The position numbers and the translations under genes were made by a program. The notes beneath the pieces are model-generated. The model ran no database searches and was not told the DNA's origin. It worked only from the letters and a program-made list of their open reading frames with translations. A stretch of DNA of 64,000 nucleotides from Bradyrhizobium sp. WSM1417 (lineage in GTDB: Bacteria; Pseudomonadota; Alphaproteobacteria; Rhizobiales; Xanthobacteraceae). Numbering within the stretch: the stretch's first letter is position 1; every line of letters starts with the position of its first letter. This document shows positions 1-7,342 of this stretch, piece by piece. The stretch is from NCBI RefSeq assembly GCF_000515415.1, contig NZ_KI911783.1, positions 3,834,392 through 3,898,391 of the forward strand. Direction: 5' to 3'.

Positions 1-54
1 GTTCAAACCGTTCTAAAGAGGAGCAATGTCCGTGCCAGATGGCTGCGTTCTCCC

Positions 55-155
55 TGTCATCGTCCGCGAAAGCGGGCGATCCAGTATTCCAGAGGCGTCA
101 GTGGGAGATGGTGAGGGCGCGGCGTACTGGATTCCCCGCTTTCACGGGGAATGAC
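55..155. repeat. Dispersed palindromic intergenic repeat, family 1, copy 1
   Basis: The outer segments are inverted-repeat-like: one end reads TGTCATCGTCCGCGAA and GATCCAGTA, the other GTACTGGATTCCCCGC and CGGGGAATGAC. A second copy with the same ends and an unrelated middle lies at 26311-26415. Such elements are common between genes in Bradyrhizobium and relatives. A short open frame through it (39-242) is the translation of the repeat and is not called as a gene. Nothing else was recognised in 1-202. Confidence 0.6.
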
Positions 156-202
156 AGCGGAGTTTGTGGCCGCTGTGGTGCCAATCTACGGCTGCGTCGT
201 GC

Positions 203-499
203 CTACCGCCCCGCCAGGCTCAACAAATACGGCCTCGGGTAAATCCCCCGATTATGCCCATCCGAAAACGAGATGTTGAGCCCGTAACCGAGATCGCCGA
301 TCTCGGTGATCGCGATGCCTGGAAACTGCTCGGGGAAGCGGCCGTCGAAGCGGGCGCGGGTGCAGTGGGCGCATTTGCAGGAGAGGCGGAGCGTTTCCGC
401 CGGCAAGTCCAGCGTGTCGTCCTCAGCGGTGCGGACGCGGAGCGTCGCGAGGTCGGCGCTTGCTTCGTAGTCTGCCACGGTCGGTGCCACCAAGGTCAT
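203..499 (-). CDS. DUF971 family protein (GBBH-like N-terminal domain)
   Basis: A 98-residue protein that consists almost entirely of one DUF971 / gamma-butyrobetaine-hydroxylase-like N-terminal domain. This small fold is found alone in bacteria or at the N-terminus of eukaryotic carnitine-synthesis enzymes. The sequence shows the family's early cysteine cluster (SCKCAHC, near residues 40-46), the central ITEIGDLGYGLNISFSDGH segment and the closing IYPRPYL motif. The start is ATG at 499, with GGAGG about 6 nt upstream on the minus strand. Stand-alone members are suspected to have iron-sulfur or metal-related roles, but their biochemical function is not settled. It is divergent from the redox genes that begin at 707; a link to them is only positional. 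Confidence 0.85.
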   Translation of the reverse strand: MTLVAPTVADYEASADLATLRVRTAEDDTLDLPAETLRLSCKCAHCTRARFDGRFPEQFPGIAITEIGDLGYGLNISFSDGHNRGIYPRPYLLSLAGR

Positions 500-545
500 G
501 ACGTGCCTCCGACCCCTCTCTACGTTCCGCAGCGCTGCCGCGATA

Positions 546-557
546 GCAACTAATTGC
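546..557. promoter_or_regulatory. Candidate operator dyad upstream of the reductase gene
   Basis: GCAACTAATTGC is an inverted repeat (GCAA-N4-TTGC) inside the context CGATAGCAACTAATTGCC (541-558). A closely related sequence occurs in reverse orientation at 1502-1519, just before the flavoprotein gene. Both sit in short leaders of the same gene set, which suggests a shared regulator. Its identity is unknown. Confidence 0.35.
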
Positions 558-706
558 CAGGCGCAGGTGCGCGGCGCTGATCTTCGCTGCCTGCTGTTCG
601 ATCATCGCCCACGAAATGTGAAACTAATCGACCGGGAATTTCAGTTCGGCGTTGCCGGATTCCTGTCTCTCCGAAACCTTGTGCGCAATCGAGGTCAGGA
701 GAGACA

Positions 707-1480
707 ATGAGCACATTTCAGAAGGAAACGGTTCTGTCGGTCAGGCACTGGACCGATAGCCTGTTCAGCTTCACCGCGACGCGCGATCCGGGCTTCCGCT
801 TCCAGAACGGCCAGTTCGCGATGATCGGGCTGGAAGTCGAGGGCAAGCCGTTGCTGCGGGCCTACAGCATGGCGAGCGCCAATCACGAGGAGGCGCTCGA
901 GTTCTTCTCGATCAAGGTGCAGGACGGCCCGCTGACCTCGCGCCTTCAGAAGATCAGGGAGGGGGACGTCATCCTGGTCGGCCGCAAGGCCACGGGCACG
1001 CTGATCACCGGCAATCTCATTCCCGGCAAACGCCTGCTGCTGCTCTCGACCGGAACGGGACTCGCGCCGTTCGCAAGCCTGATCAAGGACCCCGACGTCT
1101 ACGAGAATTACGAGACCATCGTGCTCGCCCATGGCTGCCGCCAGGTCTCCGAGCTCTCCTATGGCGAGCACCTGGTCGAAGGCCTGCGCAATCACGAGTT
1201 CTTCGGGCCGCTGATCCGTGACAAGCTTGTCTACTATCCCACCGTTACCCGCGAGCCGTTCAGGAATCGGCGCCGCATCTCCGACCTGATCGCGTCGAAC
1301 CAGCTCTTCGACGACATCGGTCTATCAGGCCTCGATATCGAGACCGACCGCATCATGCTGTGCGGCAGCCCGGCGATGCTGGAGGAACTTCCCGCGATGT
1401 TTTCCGCACGTGGCTTTGTCGAGGGCAACCACAGCCGGCCCGGCCATTTCGTGATCGAAAAGGCCTTTGTCGAGCGCTGA
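707..1480 (+). CDS. fpr: Ferredoxin--NADP reductase
   Basis: A 257-residue cytosolic FAD enzyme that moves electrons between NADPH and ferredoxin or flavodoxin. The length is normal for the bacterial Fpr class. The FAD-binding motif RAYS is at residues 51-54 and the NADP-binding glycine motif GTGLAP at 116-121. The C-terminus (EKAFVER) resembles that of proteobacterial Fpr proteins. AGGAG lies just upstream of the ATG at 707. A flavoprotein gene and a ferredoxin gene follow directly, so a plausible role is to connect the NADPH pool to the ferredoxin encoded at 3357. The family assignment is firm; the choice of ferredoxin partner is inferred from gene order. Confidence 0.93.
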   Translation: MSTFQKETVLSVRHWTDSLFSFTATRDPGFRFQNGQFAMIGLEVEGKPLLRAYSMASANHEEALEFFSIKVQDGPLTSRLQKIREGDVILVGRKATGTLITGNLIPGKRLLLLSTGTGLAPFASLIKDPDVYENYETIVLAHGCRQVSELSYGEHLVEGLRNHEFFGPLIRDKLVYYPTVTREPFRNRRRISDLIASNQLFDDIGLSGLDIETDRIMLCGSPAMLEELPAMFSARGFVEGNHSRPGHFVIEKAFVER

Positions 1481-1501
1481 GGCGCAAATCGCAGCCCGGC
1501 G

Positions 1502-1519
1502 ACAACTAATTGCTATCGC
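1502..1519. promoter_or_regulatory. Second copy of the CAACTAATTG dyad, before the flavoprotein gene
   Basis: ACAACTAATTGCTATCG here is, on the opposite strand, very close to the sequence at 541-558: both read CGATAGCAA-N4-TTG. It lies in the 104-nt gap between the reductase and the flavoprotein start at 1585. It could be an operator for a local promoter. Confidence 0.35.
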
Positions 1520-1584
1520 CGGGACGCCTGCTGAACAAATCTGATGCAAAGGCGCCGGATCTGCCGGCGGACCAGGAGCAAGCG

Positions 1585-3327
1585 ATGTCACTAGATCAGA
1601 TCGTCGACGGACTTTCGGAGGTTTCCTGCGACGTGCTCGTCATCGGCGGCGGCACGGCCGGCCCGATGGCGGCGTTGAAGGCGAAGCTAAAGAATCCGAA
1701 GGCCAACGTCGTCCTGCTCGAGAAGGCCAACGTCAAGCGCTCCGGAGCGATCTCGATGGGCATGGACGGCTTGAACAACGCCGTCATTCCCGGCTACGCG
1801 ACGCCGGAGCAGTACACCAAGGAAATCACCATCGCCAATGACGGCATCGTCGATCAGAAGGCGGTCTACAAATACGCGCAAAACTGCTACTCGATCATCG
1901 AGGAACTCGACAGTTTCGGCATTCGCTTCCTGAAGAACGAGAACGGCGACTACGCCGTCAAGAAGGTGCACCACATCGGCACCTACGTGCTGCCGATGCC
2001 GAACGGCGAGACCGTGAAGAAGGCGCTGTATCGCCAGCTCCGCCGCGCCCGCATCCTGATCTCCAACCGCTACATGGCGACGCGGCTGCTCAAATCCGCC
2101 GACGGCCGCATTGCCGGCGCGATCAGCGTCAACACCCGCACCGCCGAGATGCTGGTGATCAAGGCCAAGGCCGTCATCCTGTGCATGGGCGCCGCCGGCC
2201 GTCTCGGCCTGCCGACTTCCGGCTACATGTTCGGCACCTACGAGAACGCGGCCAATTCCGGTGACGGCTATTCAATGGCCTATCACGCCGGTGCGGCACT
2301 GGCGAACCTCGAATGCTACCAGATCAATCCGCTGATCAAGGACTATAACGGCCCGGCCTGCGCCTATGTCGCCGGTCCCTTCGGCGCCTTCACCGCCAAC
2401 AACGAGGGATCGCGCTTCATCGAATGCGATTACTGGTCCGGCCAGATGATGCTGGAATTCTACAACGAGCTGCTGTCCGGCAAGGGCCCGGTGTTTCTCC
2501 AGCTCAAGCATCTTCACCCCGACACCATCTCGGAGATCGAATCGACGCTGCACAAGGTCGAGCGTCCCACACGCGGCCTGTTCCAGCAGGGGCGCGGGGT
2601 CGACTACCGCAGCGAGTCGATCGAGATGCATATCTCCGAGATCGGCTTCTGCTCCGGTCACAGTGCGTCAGGCGTGTTCGTCGACGACAACGCGCGCACC
2701 ACCGTGCCGGGCCTCTATGCCGCCGGCGACATGGCGAGCGTGCCGCACAATTATATGCTCGGCGCCTTCACCAACGGTTCAGTCGCCGGTATCGACGCGA
2801 TGGAATTCGCGGACAATCACGACTTCGCGGAATTCGACGCGGCCGATGTCGCCAGCGAACGTGACCGCGTGATGGCGCCGACCAAACGCGAGGACGGCAT
2901 TCCGCCGAACCAGATCGAGTACAAGACCCGGCGTCTCGTCAATGACTATCTCCAGCCGCCGAAAGTCACGCGCAAATACGAGCTTGGCATGCGCCGGCTC
3001 GCTGAAGCGAGGGAAGACATGCAGGAGCGCATGATCGCGCGCAATGCGCACGAACTGCTCCGCGCGCTCGAAGTCCAGTCGATCATGGATTGCGCGGACA
3101 TGGCCGTGCATGCCTCGCTCTACCGCGAGGAAAGCCGCTGGGGCCTCTATCACTGGCGGACGGATTTCCCGGAGAAGGACAACGAGAACTGGTTCTGCCA
3201 CACGCTGCTCAGCAAGCAGGACGGCAAGATGACCAGCGAGAAGCGTGCCGTGGAGCCCTATATCGTACCGATCGCCGACGATGAGAAGGACCTCTACGAC
3301 AAGCAGCGCATCCGCGCGACAGCCTGA
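1585..3327 (+). CDS. FAD-dependent oxidoreductase, AprA/fumarate reductase flavoprotein-like
   Basis: A 580-residue flavoprotein of the succinate dehydrogenase / fumarate reductase / adenylylsulfate reductase alpha superfamily. The Rossmann FAD motif GGGTAG is at residues 21-26, followed by SGAISMGMDGLNN, and a late FAD-contact segment (LYAAGDMASVPHNYMLGAFTNG) is recognisable. The ATG at 1585 is preferred over an in-frame TTG at 1510 because AGGAG (1574-1578) sits 6 nt before it and the extra N-terminus looks untranslated. The next gene encodes a 2[4Fe-4S] ferredoxin, the same pairing as AprA-AprB. The substrate is unknown: adenylylsulfate reduction or oxidation is possible, but ATP sulfurylase and other sulfur genes are not seen nearby. 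Confidence 0.85.
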   Translation: MSLDQIVDGLSEVSCDVLVIGGGTAGPMAALKAKLKNPKANVVLLEKANVKRSGAISMGMDGLNNAVIPGYATPEQYTKEITIANDGIVDQKAVYKYAQNCYSIIEELDSFGIRFLKNENGDYAVKKVHHIGTYVLPMPNGETVKKALYRQLRRARILISNRYMATRLLKSADGRIAGAISVNTRTAEMLVIKAKAVILCMGAAGRLGLPTSGYMFGTYENAANSGDGYSMAYHAGAALANLECYQINPLIKDYNGPACAYVAGPFGAFTANNEGSRFIECDYWSGQMMLEFYNELLSGKGPVFLQLKHLHPDTISEIESTLHKVERPTRGLFQQGRGVDYRSESIEMHISEIGFCSGHSASGVFVDDNARTTVPGLYAAGDMASVPHNYMLGAFTNGSVAGIDAMEFADNHDFAEFDAADVASERDRVMAPTKREDGIPPNQIEYKTRRLVNDYLQPPKVTRKYELGMRRLAEAREDMQERMIARNAHELLRALEVQSIMDCADMAVHASLYREESRWGLYHWRTDFPEKDNENWFCHTLLSKQDGKMTSEKRAVEPYIVPIADDEKDLYDKQRIRATA

Positions 3328-3356
3328 CCCGCCGCACGAATAACAGGAGACATGCG

Positions 3357-3590
3357 ATGCCTCTCGCTTCCTATCAGACATCGGTTCCGGTGGTCGTCGA
3401 CGACGCCAAATGCATCGCGGACAAGGGCTGCACCGTTTGCGTCGACGTCTGCCCGCTGGACGTGCTGCGGATCAGCGATATGACCAACAAGGCCTACATG
3501 GCCTATGACGAATGCTGGTACTGCATGCCCTGCGAGGCGGATTGCCCGACCGGCGCCGTCACCGTCAACATTCCATATCTCCTGAGGTAG
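3357..3590 (+). CDS. 2[4Fe-4S] ferredoxin (AprB-like small subunit)
   Basis: A 77-residue ferredoxin with two cysteine sets for two [4Fe-4S] clusters: C19, C25, C28, C32 followed by Pro, and C53, C56, C59, C63 followed by Pro. An AGGAG lies upstream of the ATG at 3357, and the gene follows the flavoprotein after 29 nt. It lacks the C-terminal tail of true AprB proteins and is shorter. It most likely serves as the electron-transfer subunit or partner of the flavoprotein at 1585, and as a link to the reductase at 707. This partnership is inferred from operon order. Confidence 0.9.
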   Translation: MPLASYQTSVPVVVDDAKCIADKGCTVCVDVCPLDVLRISDMTNKAYMAYDECWYCMPCEADCPTGAVTVNIPYLLR

Positions 3591-3592
3591 TC

Positions 3593-4570
3593 ATGTCGAG
3601 CCCGTTCGAATCCTACGACGATCTCGAAGATGCCGACGAGCGGCTCCAGGCCGCCGATCCAGGGGAGCGCCGCGTCGCCATCATCGCGCTCGGCCATTCC
3701 GGCGATCCCGCCGCGGTCGGCCATCTCGCCAAAATGGTTGCCGATCCCGATTCCGGCGTGCGCCAGCAGGTCGCGATGGCGCTCGGCGAGTTCGACGGGC
3801 CGGAGGCCGCCAGCGCGCTGGTCAAGCTGCTGGTCGATCCTGAGAGAATCGTTGCGTCCGCCGCGGCCGACAGCATGGCGGAGTTCAAGGATCCGGCTTG
3901 TGCCGAAATCATCCTGCCGCTGGTCAAGCATGCCCACGCCTTCGTCCGCATGGGCGCGTTGCGTGCGCTGAAGGAGCTGCGTTGCAAGGACACGCTGAAG
4001 CCGGCGCTGGAAGCGCTCCAGGATTCCGACGCCGCCGTGCGGGTGCAGGCGATCGGCGTGATCGGGTTCCTCAAGCTGGAGGAGTCGATTCCAGCGCTGA
4101 CCGCGCTGATCAACGATCCCGACGCGCATGTGCGCCGTGCCGCCGTCAGCGCGCTCGCCTTCTCGCAGATGAAGCCCGCGGCCGAGATGATCACGCGCGC
4201 GTTGAAGGATTCGGACTGGATGGTGCGGGAGATGGCCGCGGAAACGCTGGGCCTCAACGTCAATGGCTCGATCGCCGCCGACCAGCTCATCGCTTCGCTC
4301 AGTGACGAATTCTGGCAGGTGCGTCTGAAGGCAATCCGCAGCCTTGGCCGGATGAAGATCGAGCGCGCGGTTCGCCCGATTGGCAATTGCGTCAACCATG
4401 AGCAGGCCAATTTGCGGAAAGAGGCGGCTGCTGCGCTCGGCGAGATCGCCCACCACGACGGCGAAGCGTTCCTTGCCGTCATCGCCGACGATCCCGATCC
4501 CGAGGTGCGCAAGAACGCGCGCTGGGCGCTTCAGCAGATCGCGGCCCGAAAAGCGCGGGCGGGGGCATAG
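3593..4570 (+). CDS. HEAT-repeat protein (PBS-lyase type repeats)
   Basis: A 325-residue protein built of roughly ten helical HEAT/PBS-lyase repeats of about 30 residues (for example DPDSGVRQQVAMALGEF, DSDAAVRVQAIGVIGFL, DPDAHVRRAAVSALAF, DPDPEVRKNARWALQQI). The ATG at 3593 lies 2 nt after the ferredoxin stop; a longer frame from 3512 overlaps the ferredoxin and is rejected. No signal peptide is seen. HEAT proteins act as scaffolds, chaperones or, in the CpcE type, cofactor lyases. Its place directly after a flavoprotein-ferredoxin pair suggests a role in assembling or docking that complex, but no enzyme activity can be claimed. Confidence 0.85.
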   Translation: MSSPFESYDDLEDADERLQAADPGERRVAIIALGHSGDPAAVGHLAKMVADPDSGVRQQVAMALGEFDGPEAASALVKLLVDPERIVASAAADSMAEFKDPACAEIILPLVKHAHAFVRMGALRALKELRCKDTLKPALEALQDSDAAVRVQAIGVIGFLKLEESIPALTALINDPDAHVRRAAVSALAFSQMKPAAEMITRALKDSDWMVREMAAETLGLNVNGSIAADQLIASLSDEFWQVRLKAIRSLGRMKIERAVRPIGNCVNHEQANLRKEAAAALGEIAHHDGEAFLAVIADDPDPEVRKNARWALQQIAARKARAGA

Positions 4571-4571
4571 G

Positions 4572-4592
4572 AGCGCGGCGGGGAGCCGCGCT
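4572..4592 (+). terminator. Stem-loop after the HEAT-repeat gene
   Basis: AGCGCGGC (4572-4579) pairs with GCCGCGCT (4585-4592) across a 5-nt loop, 2 nt after the stop at 4570. There is no clear run of T afterwards, so this is a probable but not textbook terminator closing the 707-4570 unit. Confidence 0.5.
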
Positions 4593-4681
4593 GGACTTCC
4601 CGTCCCAGACGTTTATTGGTCTTCGCCAATGTGATAGGCCTCCGCGAGCGAGGTCGATCCGAAAAGAGCGAGGATGCGCCC

Positions 4682-5854
4682 ATGACGACATTGACGGTTA
4701 AGGACCTTCTCCCCGAGGACGGCACGCGGGGAACGCTTGTCGGCCGCGTCTGGCTGCCGCAGGCGAATGGCCCGGCCGTGGTCGCCGTGCGCGGCGATGG
4801 TGTGTTCGACGTCACCGCAAAATTCCCGACCGTCAGCGCACTCTGCGAGGAAGACAATCCGGCGAAGGCGCTTGCCGCGATCAAGGGCGAGCGCATCGGC
4901 GATCTCGAAGCGATCGTGGCCAATACGGCCCCCGATGGTCGCGACCCCAAGAAGCCGTGGCTGCTTGCACCCGTCGATCTCCAGACGCTGAAGGCGGCCG
5001 GGGTGACCTTCGCCATCTCGATGCTGGAGCGCGTGATCGAGGAGCGGGCGAAGGGCAATCCATCCTCGGCCGAAGCGATCCGGAAGGAAGTGACCCGGCT
5101 GATCGGCGACGATCTGTCGAAGCTCAAGCCCGGCTCGGACCAGGCGATGCAGCTGAAGCAGGTGCTGATCGACCAGAACGCCTGGAGCCAGTATCTCGAG
5201 GTCGGTATTGGCCCCGATGCCGAGGTCTTCACCAAGGCGCCGACCTTGTCGTCGGTCGGTACCGGCATGGATGCGGGGCTGCATCCGAAATCGACCTGGA
5301 ACAACCCCGAGCCGGAGCTGGTGCTGTTCGTCTCGAGCCGCGGCAAGATCGTCGGCGGTGCGCTCGGCAATGACGTCAATCTGCGCGACTTCGAGGGCCG
5401 TTCGGCGCTGCTGTTGTCGAAGGCCAAAGACAACAACGCCTCGTGCTCCATCGGCCCGCTGCTGCGCCTGTTCGACGACAGCTTTACCCTCGATGACGCC
5501 CGCAAGCTCGACATCAGCCTGAACGTGAAGGGGCAGGACGGTTTCGTCCTCGACGGCCATTCCTCGATCAGCATGATCAGCCGCGATCCGACCGATTTGG
5601 TCGAGCAGACCATCGGCAAGGTGCACCAATATCCAGATGGCTTCGTGCTGTTCCTCGGGACCATGTTCGCGCCGGTCAAGGATCGCGACGCGCCGGGACA
5701 GGGGTTCACCCACAAGCGCGACGACATCGTGACGATCTCGGCGCCCCAGCTCGGTAAACTCGTCAACCGCATGCGGACCAGCGACGAATGCGAGCCTTGG
5801 ACGTTCGGCATCGGAGCGCTGATGAAGAATCTGGCGCAGCGGAAGCTGATTTAG
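4682..5854 (+). CDS. Fumarylacetoacetase-family dehydratase, XylX-like (2-keto-3-deoxy-pentonate dehydratase)
   Basis: A 390-residue protein of the fumarylacetoacetate hydrolase superfamily. It matches from memory the Caulobacter XylX type, which dehydrates 2-keto-3-deoxy-D-xylonate (or L-arabonate) to alpha-ketoglutarate semialdehyde. Shared landmarks are APVDLQTLKAAGVTFA, WSQYLEVGIGPDAEVFTK, the metal-ligand segment NNPEPEL, GNDVNLRDFEGRSALLL and HQYPDGFVLFLGTMFAP. ATG 4682 is chosen over the upstream in-frame 4616, which gives a non-conserved tail. It lies before sugar uptake, dehydrogenase and lactonase genes, which fits a late step in the same oxidative pathway. The family is certain; the substrate is inferred and other keto-deoxy sugar acids are possible. 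Confidence 0.82.
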   Translation: MTTLTVKDLLPEDGTRGTLVGRVWLPQANGPAVVAVRGDGVFDVTAKFPTVSALCEEDNPAKALAAIKGERIGDLEAIVANTAPDGRDPKKPWLLAPVDLQTLKAAGVTFAISMLERVIEERAKGNPSSAEAIRKEVTRLIGDDLSKLKPGSDQAMQLKQVLIDQNAWSQYLEVGIGPDAEVFTKAPTLSSVGTGMDAGLHPKSTWNNPEPELVLFVSSRGKIVGGALGNDVNLRDFEGRSALLLSKAKDNNASCSIGPLLRLFDDSFTLDDARKLDISLNVKGQDGFVLDGHSSISMISRDPTDLVEQTIGKVHQYPDGFVLFLGTMFAPVKDRDAPGQGFTHKRDDIVTISAPQLGKLVNRMRTSDECEPWTFGIGALMKNLAQRKLI

Positions 5855-5862
5855 CGCCGACC

Positions 5863-6009
5863 TTCACCTCGCCCCGCTTGCGGGGAGAGGTCGAATTTGC
5901 GCAAAGCGCAAATTCGGGTGAGGGGGACTCTCCACGAGTCCGTCTGTCACCGATTGAGCGGAGAGAGCCCCTCACCCCAACCCTCTCCCCGTAAGAACGG
6001 GGCGAGGGA
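5863..6009 (+). repeat. Dispersed palindromic intergenic repeat, family 2, copy A
   Basis: The outer arms read CACCTCGCCCCGCTTGCGGG and CTCTCCCCGTAAGAACGGGG. Inside is a perfect 11-bp stem, CGAATTTGCGC / GCGCAAATTCG (5892-5902 and 5906-5916) with loop AAA. A related copy in inverted orientation lies at 15668-15809. Its central stem has a different sequence but is again fully paired. Translations through it are not genes. Confidence 0.7.
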
Positions 6010-6127
6010 GCGCACCGTCGCTCTCGCAACAGCCCGTATTATTTTCTTCATCTCCTCGTTGCATCGCTGGAACAAAATCGCGCTGCGCGTGTCATAGAAG
6101 TCGCCCAGCCGCTCGCGTGCGTTTTCT

Positions 6128-6178
6128 CGCTCAATAGTAAAATAATATGACTAGTCGGAACCAAACTTCCGTGAAATA
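6128..6178 (+). promoter_or_regulatory. AT-rich promoter region before the first sugar ABC transporter
   Basis: The stretch around 6131-6178 is conspicuously AT-rich for this genome (AATAGTAAAATAATATGA) and contains the perfect 8-bp palindrome GACTAGTC at 6149-6156, about 110 nt before the binding-protein start at 6263. It is a likely promoter/operator. The FadR-type GntR regulator at 10850 is the natural candidate ligand, but that is inference. With the repeat at 5863-6009, this accounts for most of the 408-nt gap 5855-6262. Confidence 0.35.
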
Positions 6179-6262
6179 GTCCCTCCCGCCGCCTCAAAGG
6201 TCGGCCTGTGGGTGCGATGCTACCAATCGGCGCCCCGGATAACATTTTGGGAGACACGCCTG

Positions 6263-7228
6263 ATGATCCTCAAAGCCCTCTTTGCGGCCAGCGCCACGGC
6301 CGCCTTGCTGCTCGCGCTGCCGGCGAATGCCGCCGAACTCACCATCGGCTTCTCGCAGATCGGATCGGAATCCGGCTGGCGCGCGGCCGAGACCTCGGTC
6401 TCCAAGCAGGAGGCCACCAAGCGCAAGGTCAATCTCAAGATCGCCGACGCGCAGCAGAAGCAGGAGAACCAGATCAAGGCGATCCGCTCCTTCATCGCGC
6501 AGAACGTCGATGCGATCTTCCTCGCGCCCGTTGTCTCGACCGGCTGGGACTCGGTGCTGAAGGAAGCCAAGGAGGCCAAGATCCCGGTCGTGCTGCTCGA
6601 CCGCGACATCGACCCCTCCGGCAAGGAGCTCTACCTCACCGCCGTCACGTCAGACAGCGTGCACGAAGGCGCAGTCGCCGGCGATTGGCTGGCGAAGACG
6701 GTCGGCGGTAAAGCCTGCAACATCGTCGAATTGCAGGGCACGGTCGGCGCGAGTGTCGCTGCCAACCGCAAGAAGGGTTTTGACACCGCCATTGCCAAGC
6801 ATGCGAATCTGAAAGTGGTGCGCAGCCAGACCGGCGACTTCACCCGCGCCAAGGGCAAGGAAGTGATGGAGAGCTTCATCAAGGCGGAAGGCGGCGGCAA
6901 GAACATCTGTGCAGTCTATGCCCACAACGACGACATGATGGTCGGCGCGATTCAGGCAATGAAGGAGGCCGGCCTCAAGCCGGGCAAGGACATTCTCACG
7001 GTCTCGATCGACGCGGTCCCCGACATCTTCAAGGCGATGGTTGCGGGCGAGGCCAATGCGACGGTCGAGCTGACGCCGAACATGGCGGGCCCGGCCTTCG
7101 ATGTCGTCGCGGCGTTCAAGGAGAAGGGCACCGTTCCGCCGAAATGGATCCAGACTGAATCCAGGCTGCTCACCGCTGCCGACAATCCGCAGAAGGAATA
7201 CGACAGCAAGAAGGGCCTCGGCTACTGA
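6263..7228 (+). CDS. Sugar ABC transporter periplasmic binding protein (YtfQ-like)
   Basis: A 321-residue periplasmic binding protein of the LacI/RbsB fold (peripla_BP_4). The signal peptide MILKALFAASATAALLLA ends at a likely ANA-A cleavage. The mature start TIGFSQIGSESGWRAAE and the segment FLAPVVSTGWDSVLKEAKEAKIPVVLLDR are typical of YtfQ, the galactofuranose/galactose-binding protein. ATG 6263 follows GGGAG; the upstream in-frame 6212 would place residues before the signal peptide. It heads a cassette with one ATPase and two permeases. The ligand is probably galactose, galactofuranose or arabinose, given the downstream enzymes. Confidence 0.9.
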   Translation: MILKALFAASATAALLLALPANAAELTIGFSQIGSESGWRAAETSVSKQEATKRKVNLKIADAQQKQENQIKAIRSFIAQNVDAIFLAPVVSTGWDSVLKEAKEAKIPVVLLDRDIDPSGKELYLTAVTSDSVHEGAVAGDWLAKTVGGKACNIVELQGTVGASVAANRKKGFDTAIAKHANLKVVRSQTGDFTRAKGKEVMESFIKAEGGGKNICAVYAHNDDMMVGAIQAMKEAGLKPGKDILTVSIDAVPDIFKAMVAGEANATVELTPNMAGPAFDVVAAFKEKGTVPPKWIQTESRLLTAADNPQKEYDSKKGLGY

Positions 7229-7240
7229 GGCGAGCCCTTC

Positions 7241-7265
7241 GCCGGACCACTCCTTGTGGTCCGGC
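7241..7265 (+). terminator. Strong stem-loop between binding-protein and ATPase genes
   Basis: GCCGGACCAC (7241-7250) and GTGGTCCGGC (7256-7265) form a perfect 10-bp stem with loop TCCTT, 12 nt after the binding-protein stop. Such hairpins commonly stabilise the upstream message or cause partial termination, so that the binding protein is made in excess over the membrane parts. Confidence 0.6.
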
Positions 7266-7342
7266 CCCCTTCGAATCCGCTGCGCGAATGAATAGGCTGG
7301 GTGTCCGCAGCATAAGCGGACGCCGGTGGGAGTGACGTCGTT

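Noticed and set aside
39..242. Short plus-strand frame at the window start
   Set aside because: It is the translation of a dispersed palindromic repeat (55-155) and lacks a ribosome site.
498..710. 70-residue plus-strand frame before the reductase gene
   Set aside because: It has no ribosome site or similarity to anything recognised, and it overlaps the leader containing a dyad.
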